Origin: Trabulsiella odontotermitis
GTDB taxonomy: Bacteria; Pseudomonadota; Gammaproteobacteria; Enterobacterales; Enterobacteriaceae
Direction: 5' to 3'
NCBI RefSeq assembly: GCF_030053895.1
Contig: NZ_CP125781.1
Coordinates: forward strand, 4,030,001 to 4,094,000
Length of the DNA: 64,000 bases
Positions 40,489 through 50,451 of the stretch are shown here, piece by piece; within the stretch, counting starts at the first letter, position 1; each line of letters starts with the position of its first letter. The notes below the pieces were generated by a model, which was not told the origin of the DNA, made no database searches, and was given only the letters and a program-made list of their open reading frames with translations. The position numbers were made by a program, and so were the translations under genes.

Positions 40489-43400
40489 CTAAAACTCAAA
40501 CTGATAGAGCAAATCCAGTGCCTGATCGACGCCAGACACGGCTTCCAGATATAGCTTAGGCATCAGGCGATAGCGTAACGTGAGCGTTGCCAGTGAGTCA
40601 AAAATACCCACGCCATATTTCACCTGTAGACCCGGCAAGACATAGCCACTGACCACCACTTGTGAGGAGTCACCGACCCCCTGGGTGTCCAGCGCCAGAT
40701 TGCTTACGCCAAACGTCTCGCCGATTTTACCCACAACCTGACCACTTTGTGCAACCCCCAGACCCACAAGCATTGATGTCATTGCTGCACTATCGCTCTG
40801 TTCGCTGTCCAGACCCTGCCCGCGGAGCAGGTAGGAAAGCGCTTGCTGCTGCGACATCGCCGGATCGGAGAACACTTCCGCTTTTGGCTGATCGGCAGTT
40901 CCGGTGACGCGAACGCCGGCGATCACGTCGTTTTCTGTGGCTTCCGGGTTGCGAATAGCTTCGATGTTCAGCAATGGCTGATCCGGCGGGCCAGAGAACA
41001 GCAGTTCACCTTTGCGCACAATCAGATCCTGGCCATAAGCATGGAAGCGGCCACTCGGGATATTTATCTGCCCGTTCAGCCCGAGCCCCTGTTTATCCTG
41101 CGCGACTTTAAGATCGCCCGTCAGGCGCGCTTTCAGGCCAAACGCATCCAGACGCACGTTGTTGCCGACGTGGATATTCAGGTTGCTGTTGATGGGGATC
41201 GACGCCGTCTGCGGTTTTTCCGGCTGCAGATCATTATTCAGCATCACCTCGTCGCTGGAGACGCCAACGGCGCTTTCCGGCAACTCGTGCACCACAATAC
41301 GTGCCCACGGCACATCCACGTTGCCGTCCAGCGTAAACAGGCTTGGCGTGGCGGTAAACACCACGTCCGGCGAGACATCCAGACGCACCATTGGCGGCAC
41401 GGTGATCCGCACCCGGCTGCCTTTGGCGGCGATGTTGGCGCGCCAGTTATCAATCTGGCTCCAGTCCGCATCGCCGCTGAGGTTGATCTGCCCCTGCTGC
41501 GTCAGCACTGAGCCCTGTAGCGTAGAACTCGTACCGTTGAAATTCATCGCTAAATGGCTCGGCTGCATATCGAACGGCATAAAGTTGCCGTCAATATCGA
41601 CGCCACTCAGTTGCATCTGACCAAACAGTTGCGGCCCCTGCAGATTACCGCCCAGGCGCAAATTCGCGCTGAGCTTCCCGGCGGCTTTCTCGCCTCGCGA
41701 GAAGATCGGGTTGATCATCGCCAGCGAGAAGTCGCGGATGTTAACGTTGCCGCCGAGATTACGGCGTCCCTGCGGATCGGTCACCTGCACCTGACCATCC
41801 AGTTGACCATTATTGGTGAGACGAATCAGCCAGCCCAGTTCCGCACGATTGTTGCGCAGTTCTGCGTTCAGATTCAGCGTGTCGAACGCCACCGGTAGCG
41901 GCGCATCGTTCACCACCTGCATCACTTTGACGTTGCGCCCGGAGAGCGTCACACTCCCCTGCGGCAGCCCTTCTTTGGTAGTGTCCCAACTGACATCGGC
42001 TTTGCCGCTAAAGACCCCGCTGGCCTGCGTCGCTTCTGGCATAAACGGTTTCAGCATCGCGAGGTCGAAACGGTTGAGATTAACGACAGCGCGGCCTTCC
42101 GCGCCGGCATCAATAGTTTGCGGCACGCACAATTCAGCATCCGGGTTGTTCCAACAGTGTGGCCCGATGCTGATTTTTTGCGCCTGATTGCGGTAATCCA
42201 GCGCAATGGCGCGGCTCAGCGACCACGGCCCGACCGGCGTCTGGAAACGGGTATTGCTCAGCTCGCCTTTCCAGCGTTCCTCTTTACGGTCAAAACTCCC
42301 TTTCAGCGCCAGTTGACCCGACACCGGCTCGCCCTGGAGGCGCAGTTGCAGGTCATGCTGCTTCTCGTTGCCTTTGGCGTCCAGTTGCACGAGGCTCATG
42401 TTGACGCCCGGCTGGACGATGTTATCAACGCGAACCTTCAGGTTGCCGCCAATTTGATCGGTCGATTTAACGTCGCCTTCCACGCGTACCTGCGTAACGG
42501 AAAGTTCCTGCCAGCGCAGGTTCCGCGCGGTGATATCTGCCAGCAACTGCGGAGCGTCGATCGTTCCGCGAACCTTCAGCAGACCTTTCGCCGTGCCGCC
42601 CAGCCCCGGAAGGGCGTTATCGAGATTGGGGGCGTCGACGGTGGCATCCAGATTGAGATCCTTCACGCCCAGCTCGCCCTTCACGTCGGCGCTGTTGCGC
42701 CCCAGCGCCAGATGCAGCCCTGGAATGGTCCACTGCATATAGCTGTTGCCTTTCAGCGAGCCTTCAACGTTGACCTTGTTCTGTTTCACATTGCCGGTGA
42801 TTTTCAGTTCCGGCACGTCCATCTGCCAGCTGCCGCCGTAAAGGCTGCCGCGGGTTTTAATCAGCCCGTCCAGCTTCGACGGCCAGTCAGGCACCTCTTT
42901 CGCGGTGTTAATGCCTTTCAGCGTTAATTCGCCGTTCCAGCTGATCGCCTGCTGCCAGTCCAGCAGCGCCTTGAGTTCGGTGGTGCCTTCCAGCGCCGCC
43001 ACGACGAGCTTGTCGAGATTTACCTGTTTTTCGTTGCCCTTCGCATCCAGCGTGATGGTGGCGGGCGGTACGCCCTGCCCCTTCACGGAGGTACGGAACG
43101 ACAGGGTGTAATCGGTCATTTTGCCGCTGAGTTTCAGCGCCAGGTCATCGGCCTGATACTGCTTCTCGCCGGTAAAAGGCCAGTACAATTGCTGGCTCTG
43201 TACCTCGACATTCAGCGGCAACCCGACCTCCGCCAGTTGCGTCTGCGCGCGAAGCGACATATCCACCGGACCGGAAAGATTCACGCCGACGTCCAGCTGT
43301 TTACGCAGCTCACCGCCCACTTTCAGTTTGATCTTTTCACCCTTCAGCGGATCAATATTCAGTGTACTGTTGAGCGTAATGTCGACCGGCCAGTTATCCT

Positions 43401-44265
43401 GCAACTGCGCGGTGCCGGTGGCGTTTACCGTTCCCTGATTCGAATCGATATCCAGCGCGTCCAGCCGGGTATTGCCGTCAATGCTGCTCACTTTCAGCAG
43501 CATATTAAAGATCGTCAGGTCGGTATCCCCGGTCAGGCGCAATTGCTCACCACGGAATTCCTGAATGTTGAGATTCAGCGGCAGATGAACGTCGGTCATC
43601 TCCGGCAGTACCGGTTTCGAGAACAGTTCGGTCAGCGTTTCACCCAGCGGTTTCTCTTCCGGCTGCGGATTTTGAATTTTCGGCTCGACCACCTCTTCCT
43701 GCGCCACCTTCGCCACTTTCGGCAGGGCAATCAGCAACCCCTTAAGCGTCGTCGGCGTCAGGGTCAGATCTTTCTCCTGCCAGTTGAGCCCGGTGGAGAA
43801 ATCCATCACCGACACGGTGGTATCGTCGATGTTGATATTGACGTTATTCAGCGCCACGTGGCTCAGGGTGATGGGATACGGTGTGGAAAGATTAAGCGGG
43901 CCGCTCGCTTCTTCTTCGACCGGCGCCGCCGGCGGCATTTTCTTGCTGTCGATGGCGACGTTAATGTCGCGCAACGAAATGTCATTCACGCACAGCGCGC
44001 TGCTCCACAGGCAATCCAGTTTCACCGCCAGATGCAGTTGCCCGGCATCCACCGCCACGCCGGGCTGCTGATAGCGCACGTTTTTCAGCGTCAGATCACG
44101 CCAGCCGCCAGTCACCTGGCCGATTTCCAGCCCCGGCACCCAACGGTTCGCCGCCTTGAAAATCAGATGTAACCCGGATGTGGTGCCCACGAGATACGCC
44201 ACCGCCCCCAGCAGCAGCACAATAACTATCAGTACGCCGAGGCTTATTTTCTTCCATAAACTCAT
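40489..44265 (-). CDS. tamB: Translocation and assembly module protein TamB
   Basis: A 1258-residue inner-membrane-anchored periplasm-spanning protein. An N-terminal signal anchor (about 7-27) is followed by a long beta-taco groove and a C-terminal DUF490 domain (from about residue 900) ending LDLLYQFEF. With TamA it assembles some autotransporters and helps move phospholipids to the outer membrane. It overlaps tamA by 4 bases, which couples their translation. Confidence 0.97.
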   Translation of the reverse strand: MSLWKKISLGVLIVIVLLLGAVAYLVGTTSGLHLIFKAANRWVPGLEIGQVTGGWRDLTLKNVRYQQPGVAVDAGQLHLAVKLDCLWSSALCVNDISLRDINVAIDSKKMPPAAPVEEEASGPLNLSTPYPITLSHVALNNVNINIDDTTVSVMDFSTGLNWQEKDLTLTPTTLKGLLIALPKVAKVAQEEVVEPKIQNPQPEEKPLGETLTELFSKPVLPEMTDVHLPLNLNIQEFRGEQLRLTGDTDLTIFNMLLKVSSIDGNTRLDALDIDSNQGTVNATGTAQLQDNWPVDITLNSTLNIDPLKGEKIKLKVGGELRKQLDVGVNLSGPVDMSLRAQTQLAEVGLPLNVEVQSQQLYWPFTGEKQYQADDLALKLSGKMTDYTLSFRTSVKGQGVPPATITLDAKGNEKQVNLDKLVVAALEGTTELKALLDWQQAISWNGELTLKGINTAKEVPDWPSKLDGLIKTRGSLYGGSWQMDVPELKITGNVKQNKVNVEGSLKGNSYMQWTIPGLHLALGRNSADVKGELGVKDLNLDATVDAPNLDNALPGLGGTAKGLLKVRGTIDAPQLLADITARNLRWQELSVTQVRVEGDVKSTDQIGGNLKVRVDNIVQPGVNMSLVQLDAKGNEKQHDLQLRLQGEPVSGQLALKGSFDRKEERWKGELSNTRFQTPVGPWSLSRAIALDYRNQAQKISIGPHCWNNPDAELCVPQTIDAGAEGRAVVNLNRFDLAMLKPFMPEATQASGVFSGKADVSWDTTKEGLPQGSVTLSGRNVKVMQVVNDAPLPVAFDTLNLNAELRNNRAELGWLIRLTNNGQLDGQVQVTDPQGRRNLGGNVNIRDFSLAMINPIFSRGEKAAGKLSANLRLGGNLQGPQLFGQMQLSGVDIDGNFMPFDMQPSHLAMNFNGTSSTLQGSVLTQQGQINLSGDADWSQIDNWRANIAAKGSRVRITVPPMVRLDVSPDVVFTATPSLFTLDGNVDVPWARIVVHELPESAVGVSSDEVMLNNDLQPEKPQTASIPINSNLNIHVGNNVRLDAFGLKARLTGDLKVAQDKQGLGLNGQINIPSGRFHAYGQDLIVRKGELLFSGPPDQPLLNIEAIRNPEATENDVIAGVRVTGTADQPKAEVFSDPAMSQQQALSYLLRGQGLDSEQSDSAAMTSMLVGLGVAQSGQVVGKIGETFGVSNLALDTQGVGDSSQVVVSGYVLPGLQVKYGVGIFDSLATLTLRYRLMPKLYLEAVSGVDQALDLLYQFEF

Positions 44266-45995
44266 AATTCAGGCCCCAGACCGATGTAAAACTGCAAACC
44301 GTGCTCTTCTTTGTCGCCGACCGGTACAGCGAAATCGAGTTTGATCGGCCCGACCGGTGACTGCCAGCGAACGCCGACACCCGCGCCAGTTTTGAAATCA
44401 CTCTTGCGGATATCACTGACCGCTTCACCACCGTCGACAAACATCGCGCCCCACCATTTGCCGCTTACGTTGTACTGATATTCCAGCGAGCCGGTCGCCA
44501 GTTTTGACGCACCGATCAGCTTGCCATCGTCATCTTTTGGTGCGATGGATTTATATTTGTAGCCGCGAATGCTGCGGTCGCCCCCGGCGAAGAAACGCAG
44601 ATCCGGCGGCACTTTGTCGAAATCGCCGGTTTCTATCCAGCCGAGGTTGCCACGCGCCACAAAACGATGGCGATCGTAAAGCGTACGGATCCAGACGTTT
44701 TGCGCCTGCACGACAACGAAATCAACATCAGAGCCCCAGGCAGTGTTGGAATAATCCACAGAATAACGCTGCGAATCACCCCAGTTCGGCATCAGGCCGC
44801 CGCGTGAACGGGTGCGGCTAATCATCACTCCCGGGTAGAGCAGCATCGTGGTATTAGTGACGTCAGCCTGGGTAAAGTGGTCGAGACTCCAGCGCAAATT
44901 GATAGCACGCTGCCAGCCGCTGGAAAGATCCCAGTAACGTGAGACGGCGAGCGTCGTGGAGTCTGATTTGGTGTCGTTAAGATCGGTACGCTTGAGGCCG
45001 CCCTGCACCAGGTAATACTGCTCCAGCGGGTTTTTCAACAGCGGCATTTTATAGCTGAAATCGAGTTGCTGTTCCGGTGCGGAAATACTGGCGCTGGAGG
45101 TCAGGCTGTGACCGTAGGAGTTGATCCACGGTTTTTTCCACGTCGCCTTCACGCGCGGCCCAACGTCAGTGGAATAACCGACCCCGGTTTCAATGGTATT
45201 TTCACTGCGGGGAGACACCACGCCATGCAGCGGCAGCACTTTGGTTTTCCGGGATTTATCAAATTCAGGCGCCACCACTACGGAGTTAAACCAGCCAGTG
45301 GCCGACAGGCGGCGGTTCAGTTCGGCTAAATCGGCGGAGGTGTAGTAATCCCCTTGTTTGAACGGCACCAGATGCTGCAGGTAGCGATCCTGAATCTGCG
45401 AGCCTTCAAAGGTGACCGCGCCGAAGCGATAGCGTTCGCCGCTGTCGTAGTCGATGTCCCAGAAAGCCTGGTGCCGGTCGGGCGCCACGCCAAGCTGGCT
45501 TTTGTTGAATTCGCTGTCGAAGTACCCTTTGCGCAGCGCCACGCTGGTGAGATCTTTCTTGAAGCCGTCATAATCGCCATGATTCAGCACTGTGCCAACC
45601 GCCGGACGCTTCTTTAGCAGGTCGAGATAGTCCCTGTCGGTACGCGCACCGCCACGCAGGATCACCCCGGTACCGCCGATACGCACCGGCTCGCCGGGAG
45701 TGACTTTCGCCAGCAGCACCTGGCGGCCTTTTGCCGGTGGCGGCTTGAGTTCGAAATCGATCGTCGGTTCGTAATACCCCAGCGCTTTCAGGCCTTCGCG
45801 GATGGCGTCGTCCACACGCGCCTGAAAGCGGCGGTCAGGCGTCACTTCATCGCCCTGAATGGTTGAAAGCTGGGCACGAACGTTTTTTTCCAGGTTTCCT
45901 GAGAGTCCTTCAACCTGCAAACGTACATTCGCTGCACTGGCAACCCCGCTGACCATCACCAGGCTGGCCACACATAACTGGCAGATTTTTGGCAC
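44262..45995 (-). CDS. tamA: Outer-membrane assembly factor TamA
   Basis: A 577-residue Omp85-family protein with a signal peptide ending in VASAAN, three POTRA domains (about 24-265) and a 16-strand beta-barrel with the VRGY-like RGYKYKSI motif. It ends in the barrel signature FYIGLGPEL. It is the partner of TamB and first in the operon. It is divergent from msrA. Confidence 0.97.
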   Translation of the reverse strand: MPKICQLCVASLVMVSGVASAANVRLQVEGLSGNLEKNVRAQLSTIQGDEVTPDRRFQARVDDAIREGLKALGYYEPTIDFELKPPPAKGRQVLLAKVTPGEPVRIGGTGVILRGGARTDRDYLDLLKKRPAVGTVLNHGDYDGFKKDLTSVALRKGYFDSEFNKSQLGVAPDRHQAFWDIDYDSGERYRFGAVTFEGSQIQDRYLQHLVPFKQGDYYTSADLAELNRRLSATGWFNSVVVAPEFDKSRKTKVLPLHGVVSPRSENTIETGVGYSTDVGPRVKATWKKPWINSYGHSLTSSASISAPEQQLDFSYKMPLLKNPLEQYYLVQGGLKRTDLNDTKSDSTTLAVSRYWDLSSGWQRAINLRWSLDHFTQADVTNTTMLLYPGVMISRTRSRGGLMPNWGDSQRYSVDYSNTAWGSDVDFVVVQAQNVWIRTLYDRHRFVARGNLGWIETGDFDKVPPDLRFFAGGDRSIRGYKYKSIAPKDDDGKLIGASKLATGSLEYQYNVSGKWWGAMFVDGGEAVSDIRKSDFKTGAGVGVRWQSPVGPIKLDFAVPVGDKEEHGLQFYIGLGPEL

Positions 45996-46194
45996 GTTTT
46001 CTCCTGAATTTCCTTGTTTCCTCCCCTACAGGAAACACAAGCGTCGATCCACGACGTAACAATCCATTATCATTGGACTGAAAAAAAGACAACTTAGCTA
46101 TATTCTCGTATGTTTAAATCTAGTTGCTTATTGTGTTAAAAGACGCAGCCTGTGACAACCTTAACCACAATTTCCTTTTCCCGGAGGCCAAATC

Positions 46195-46836
46195 GTGAGT
46201 CTTTTCGATAAAAACCATCTTGTCAGCCAGTCGGATGCGTTACCCGGTCGCAATACGCCAATGCCAGTGGCGACGTTGCATGCTGTTAACAATCACTCCA
46301 TGACCAACGTACCGGACGGCATGGAAATCGCGCTGTTTGCCATGGGATGCTTCTGGGGCGTGGAACGGCTGTTCTGGCAGTTGCCGGGGGTGTACAGCAC
46401 CGCGGCGGGCTACACCGGCGGTTTTACGCCCAACCCGACGTACCGCGAAGTCTGCAGCGGGGAGACCGGCCATGCGGAAGCCGTGCGCGTAGTGTACGAT
46501 CCGAAAGTCGTCAGTTACGAACAACTGCTGCAGGTCTTCTGGGAAAACCACGATCCGGCGCAGGGCATGCGCCAGGGCAACGATCACGGTACGCAGTATC
46601 GTTCAGCGATTTATCCGCTGACGCCGGAGCAGGAAACCGCGGCGAAAGCCAGCCTCGGGCGTTTCCAGGCGGCGATGCGCGCCGCGGGGGATGACCGCCA
46701 GGTCACCACGGAGATCGCTGCCGCAAAACCGTTTTATTACGCGGAAGACGATCACCAGCAGTATCTGCACAAGAATCCGTACGGCTATTGCGGCATCGGC
46801 GGCATTGGGGTTTGCCTGCCGCCACAAACGGCATAA
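46195..46836 (+). CDS. msrA: Peptide methionine sulfoxide reductase MsrA
   Basis: A 213-residue enzyme that reduces methionine-S-sulfoxide in proteins. The catalytic Cys52 is in GCFWGVERLF, and the C-terminal resolving Cys lie in NPYGYCGIGG and VCLPP. It begins with GTG as in E. coli, behind CCGGAGG. It ends directly against the convergent LacI-type gene, the boundary of an accessory block. Confidence 0.97.
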   Translation: MSLFDKNHLVSQSDALPGRNTPMPVATLHAVNNHSMTNVPDGMEIALFAMGCFWGVERLFWQLPGVYSTAAGYTGGFTPNPTYREVCSGETGHAEAVRVVYDPKVVSYEQLLQVFWENHDPAQGMRQGNDHGTQYRSAIYPLTPEQETAAKASLGRFQAAMRAAGDDRQVTTEIAAAKPFYYAEDDHQQYLHKNPYGYCGIGGIGVCLPPQTA

Positions 46837-47895
46837 TCAGGCGTCAAGCGCCACGCGAGCCGCGTGGCGCGTGGCATTCATCACCGAACCAAAATCCCGC
46901 ATTTGCCCCTGCAACAGCAGATTAAACACCGGCGCCTGCGGCCGGTTCAGACGTTGCTGTAGCAAATGCACCGCCTCAATCCCCAGATCGCGACAGGGTA
47001 CCGCAATCCCGTTGACCGGCGTCGCCAGCCCATTTTCCAGATTCCACATTACATCGGTGGTAATAAGCGAAATGTCTTCCGGCACGCGGAGATTGTGCCG
47101 CGCCAGCACCCGCAATACCCCCGTGGTCATATCGCTGCAGCCAGGGAAAATCACCTCGGGCCAGAGTTCACGTGGTCGTGCGGCCAGCCACGTTTCCAGC
47201 GCCTGCTCTGCCTCCCTGGCAGAAAAGCCTTCGGTCACCAGCAAATCCTGTTGTGGATCAAACGGCACATGGCAGTCGCGGTACGCTTCTTTGATGCCGT
47301 TCAACCGCTCATACAGCGTCTCCCGGCGCAGCGTGGTAATAGACAGCACCCGCCGGTGTCCCTGCCCGAAGACGTAGCGCAGCGCGTAAAAGCCGATGGC
47401 GCGGTGATCCGGCGAAACCGCATCCAGCCGCATTTCGCGATCATGAGTATTAATTAATACGCAGGGTTTGTTCAGCGTGGCGGCAACGTTAAACAGCGTG
47501 TCGTCATCACAGCCAATGATGATGATTGCATTGATATCTTTATGATTCGCCTTTTCCAGAAAGAGCTTAACATCTGCCCGCTGCTCTTCCAGCCCACAAT
47601 AGCTCAGCCAGACGTTGTGCGGTTTCAGCGCCTGCGCGATCCCGCGCGTCACTTCCAGATAAAAGATATCGCCCCGGGCGTTGAAGGTTCTGCCGGGCGC
47701 GAAGACAGCAATGCCGTTGATCAGCAGCCGACCGGACGCCAGCTCATCCAGCACGCCCAGCTCCCGCGCGCAGCGCACGATGGCCTCACGGGCTTTGTCG
47801 CTGCTGTAGGACTTACCGCTTAATACCCGGGACACGGTACTGATGGAGTAGCCGGTGAGCGCCGCAATTTCCTCCATTTTCAGCTTACCTGGCAT
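46837..47895 (-). CDS. LacI-family repressor of the oxidoreductase cluster
   Basis: A 352-residue LacI/GalR-type regulator. The HTH and hinge are MEEIAALTGYSISTVSRVLSGKSYSSDKAR, followed by a two-lobed sugar-binding effector domain. ATG 47895 has GGGAGG 7 bp upstream; the longer open frame upstream lacks a ribosome site. It is divergent from the six-gene cluster (first start 48087), so it likely represses that cluster until a sugar appears. Effector unknown. Confidence 0.88.
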   Translation of the reverse strand: MPGKLKMEEIAALTGYSISTVSRVLSGKSYSSDKAREAIVRCARELGVLDELASGRLLINGIAVFAPGRTFNARGDIFYLEVTRGIAQALKPHNVWLSYCGLEEQRADVKLFLEKANHKDINAIIIIGCDDDTLFNVAATLNKPCVLINTHDREMRLDAVSPDHRAIGFYALRYVFGQGHRRVLSITTLRRETLYERLNGIKEAYRDCHVPFDPQQDLLVTEGFSAREAEQALETWLAARPRELWPEVIFPGCSDMTTGVLRVLARHNLRVPEDISLITTDVMWNLENGLATPVNGIAVPCRDLGIEAVHLLQQRLNRPQAPVFNLLLQGQMRDFGSVMNATRHAARVALDA

Positions 47896-47920
47896 TATGT
47901 GACCTCCCTCGCAATCAATT

Positions 47921-47938
47921 TCTGCAATTATTTGCAGA
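47921..47938. promoter_or_regulatory. Candidate operator in the divergent intergenic region
   Basis: TCTGCA-ATTATT-TGCAGA is an inverted repeat with perfect 6-bp arms, lying 26 bp upstream of the LacI-type start. It lacks the central CG usual in LacI operators, so the assignment is tentative. Confidence 0.4.
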
Positions 47939-48086
47939 CCCAGCGTTCTGTTTTTTAAACCAAATTTTCTTCGCGTAGTGATTTTCTTATCCGCCCTGCG
48001 AGCGTTCTCACAAATTCTCATTGTCGCTTTTTTCTCTGTTTTTTATGTTCCGCACATTCCCCTCTGACGCTGAATGAAGGTAAGAA

Positions 48087-49241
48087 ATGGAGAAGGTACG
48101 TTTTGGCATTATTGGTGTCGGTAATATCGGTACAGTCCACGCGCGTTACCTGCTGGCAGACCAGATTGAGGGCGCCAGCCTTACTGCTGTCTGCGATCAC
48201 AACCCCGAAAAACATGCCGCGATCCGCCGTCTCACCGGCACCGACGTTCCGCTGTTTGATAATGCAGAAGAGATGATCAACAGCGGTTTAATTGACGCGG
48301 TGATTGTCGCCACGCCGCACTATGACCACCCGGCGCTGTCAATGATGGCCATGCGCGCGGGCATCCACACGCTGTGCGAAAAACCGGCAGGGGTCTACAC
48401 CGCCCAGGTGCAAGAGATGAACGCCTGTGCCCGCGAGTGCGACGTACAGTTTGGCATCATGTACAACCAGCGCCCGAACCCGCTGTATCAGAAAGTGAAG
48501 GATCTCATCGACAGCGGCGAACTGGGCGAGATCCGCCGTTCCAACTGGATCATCACCAACTGGTATCGCTCGCAGAGTTACTACAACTCCGGCGGCTGGC
48601 GCGCCACCTGGAAAGGCGAAGGTGGCGGCGTGCTGCTGAATCAGGATCCGCATCAACTGGATCTCTGGCAGTGGCTGGTCGGCATGCCGGTGCGGCTGCG
48701 GGCCTTCTGCCAGTTCGGCAAACACCGGGATATCGAAGTGGAAGACGAGGTGACCGCGTATGCGGAATACGCCAACGGCGCCACTGGTGTGTTCATCACA
48801 ACCATTGCCGAAACGCCAGGCACCAATCGTCTGGAAATTGTCGGCAGTCGCGGCAAAGTGGTGGTCGAAGCGGGCCAGCTTCGCTTCTGGCGGCTGCGTG
48901 AATCCGAAACCGACTTCAACGCCCGCTGGCAAAACGGCTTCGGCGAGCCAGAATGCTGGGAAGTGTCGATTCCCTGTGCGCCGGAGTGCAGCGATCACCA
49001 GGTCATTACCGCCAACTTTACCGCTGCTATTCTGCGCGGCGAACCGCTGATTGCTCCCGGTTACGACGGCATTCACGGCCTGACGCTCTCCAACGCCATG
49101 CATCTTTCCACCTGGACCGACGACTGGGTCAGTCTCCCCTTTGACGAACAGCACTACTACGCCCTGCTGCAACAGCGCATCGCGGCCTCCGTCGAAAAAC
49201 CGGTCGCCAGCCGCACGCTGGACGCCTCCGGTAGCTGGTAA
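48087..49241 (+). CDS. Gfo/Idh/MocA oxidoreductase 1
   Basis: A 384-residue NAD(P)-dependent sugar dehydrogenase-type protein. The N-terminal Rossmann motif is GVGNIG, the catalytic Lys is in CEKPAGVYT, and the active-site His/Asp region is LLNQDPHQLDLWQWL. A lone C-terminal oligomerisation fold follows. It is the first gene of the six-gene block; GAAGG precedes the ATG. Such enzymes oxidise sugar or polyol C-OH groups. Substrate unknown. Confidence 0.88.
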   Translation: MEKVRFGIIGVGNIGTVHARYLLADQIEGASLTAVCDHNPEKHAAIRRLTGTDVPLFDNAEEMINSGLIDAVIVATPHYDHPALSMMAMRAGIHTLCEKPAGVYTAQVQEMNACARECDVQFGIMYNQRPNPLYQKVKDLIDSGELGEIRRSNWIITNWYRSQSYYNSGGWRATWKGEGGGVLLNQDPHQLDLWQWLVGMPVRLRAFCQFGKHRDIEVEDEVTAYAEYANGATGVFITTIAETPGTNRLEIVGSRGKVVVEAGQLRFWRLRESETDFNARWQNGFGEPECWEVSIPCAPECSDHQVITANFTAAILRGEPLIAPGYDGIHGLTLSNAMHLSTWTDDWVSLPFDEQHYYALLQQRIAASVEKPVASRTLDASGSW

Positions 49242-49257
49242 TCACAGGGGAAACAAC

Positions 49258-50451
49258 ATGCTCAATATCGCCATTGTGGGAACCGGAAACATCTCACACC
49301 ACCATATTCAGGGCTATTTGCAGTTTCCAGAGCGCTGTCGGATCGTCGCGCTGGTGGATATCTATCCGGAGAAAGCGCGGGATAAAAAAGCCCGCTACGG
49401 GCTGAGTCATGCCCGCGTTTACGCCAGCCACCAGCAACTGCTGGAGGACGGCGCGAATATCGATATTGTCGACGTCTGTACGCCGCCGTATGTGCATGCG
49501 GAAATCAGCATCGCTGCGCTGCGTGCCGGAAAACATGTGCTGTGTGAAAAGCCGATGGCCGCGTCACTGGAAGAGTGCGATGCCATGATAGCGGCGCAAC
49601 AGGCCAGCGGAAAACAGCTGTCGATTATTGCCCAGAACCGTTTTACCGATGCCTTCTGGCGACTGAAAGCGGCGGTGAATTCCGGGCTCGCGGGGAAATT
49701 CTGCCATGCGCAAGTGGATTCACTGTGGTGGCGCGGTCACTGTTATTACGACCTCTGGTGGCGCGGCACCTGGGAAAAAGAGGGTGGCGGCTGTACGCTA
49801 AACCACGCGGTACATCACATCGACGCCATGCTGTGGTTGCTCGGTGTTCCCGATGACGTCAGCGCCATGATGAGTAACGTGGCTCACAACAACGCTGAAG
49901 TGGAAGATCTCACGTCTGCCATTTTCCGGTACCACAATGGCGCGCTGGCGCAGCTTACCGCATCGGTGGTGCATCACGGCAAAGAACAAAAAATCGTGAT
50001 TCAGGGAGAGAAGGCGCGCATTTCCGCGCCGTGGAAAACCGTGGCCTTTCAGAGTGCGGACAACGGCTTTCCCGAAGACGCACACGACACCGACCGCGAA
50101 GCGCGCCTCAACGCCCTTCATGACGCCACACCCTCGCTCCCCTGGACGCTTCATGCCGGGCAGGTAGACAACCTGCTCAGCGCCATTGAGCACAATACGC
50201 CGCCACTCGTCGATGGCCTGCAGGGCAAACGGGCGCTGGAGGTGATCACCGCGATCTATGCGTCGGCGATTACTGGTCGCATCGTGTCATTGCCCATCCC
50301 TCCTGACGATCCTTTTTACTGTACCGGCGGCCTTACCGCCCTTGCCCCGCGCTTTTACGAAAAAACCGCTTCCGTTACCCGCTTTCGCGAAGTGGGAGCG
50401 ATTCCCCTCGGCCAAAATCTGGATGAGAGAACCCCCGATGAACAAAAATGA
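49258..50451 (+). CDS. Gfo/Idh/MocA oxidoreductase 2
   Basis: A 397-residue paralogue with N-terminal GTGNISHHH (Rossmann GxGxxxH variant), Lys in CEKPMAAS, and the active-site LNHAVHHIDAMLWLLG. The start at 49258 has AGGGGAAAC upstream; the earlier open frame overlaps gene 1 without a site. It shares the fold of gene 1 but with quite different flanks, so distinct substrate specificity is likely. It overlaps gene 3 by 14 bases. Confidence 0.87.
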   Translation: MLNIAIVGTGNISHHHIQGYLQFPERCRIVALVDIYPEKARDKKARYGLSHARVYASHQQLLEDGANIDIVDVCTPPYVHAEISIAALRAGKHVLCEKPMAASLEECDAMIAAQQASGKQLSIIAQNRFTDAFWRLKAAVNSGLAGKFCHAQVDSLWWRGHCYYDLWWRGTWEKEGGGCTLNHAVHHIDAMLWLLGVPDDVSAMMSNVAHNNAEVEDLTSAIFRYHNGALAQLTASVVHHGKEQKIVIQGEKARISAPWKTVAFQSADNGFPEDAHDTDREARLNALHDATPSLPWTLHAGQVDNLLSAIEHNTPPLVDGLQGKRALEVITAIYASAITGRIVSLPIPPDDPFYCTGGLTALAPRFYEKTASVTRFREVGAIPLGQNLDERTPDEQK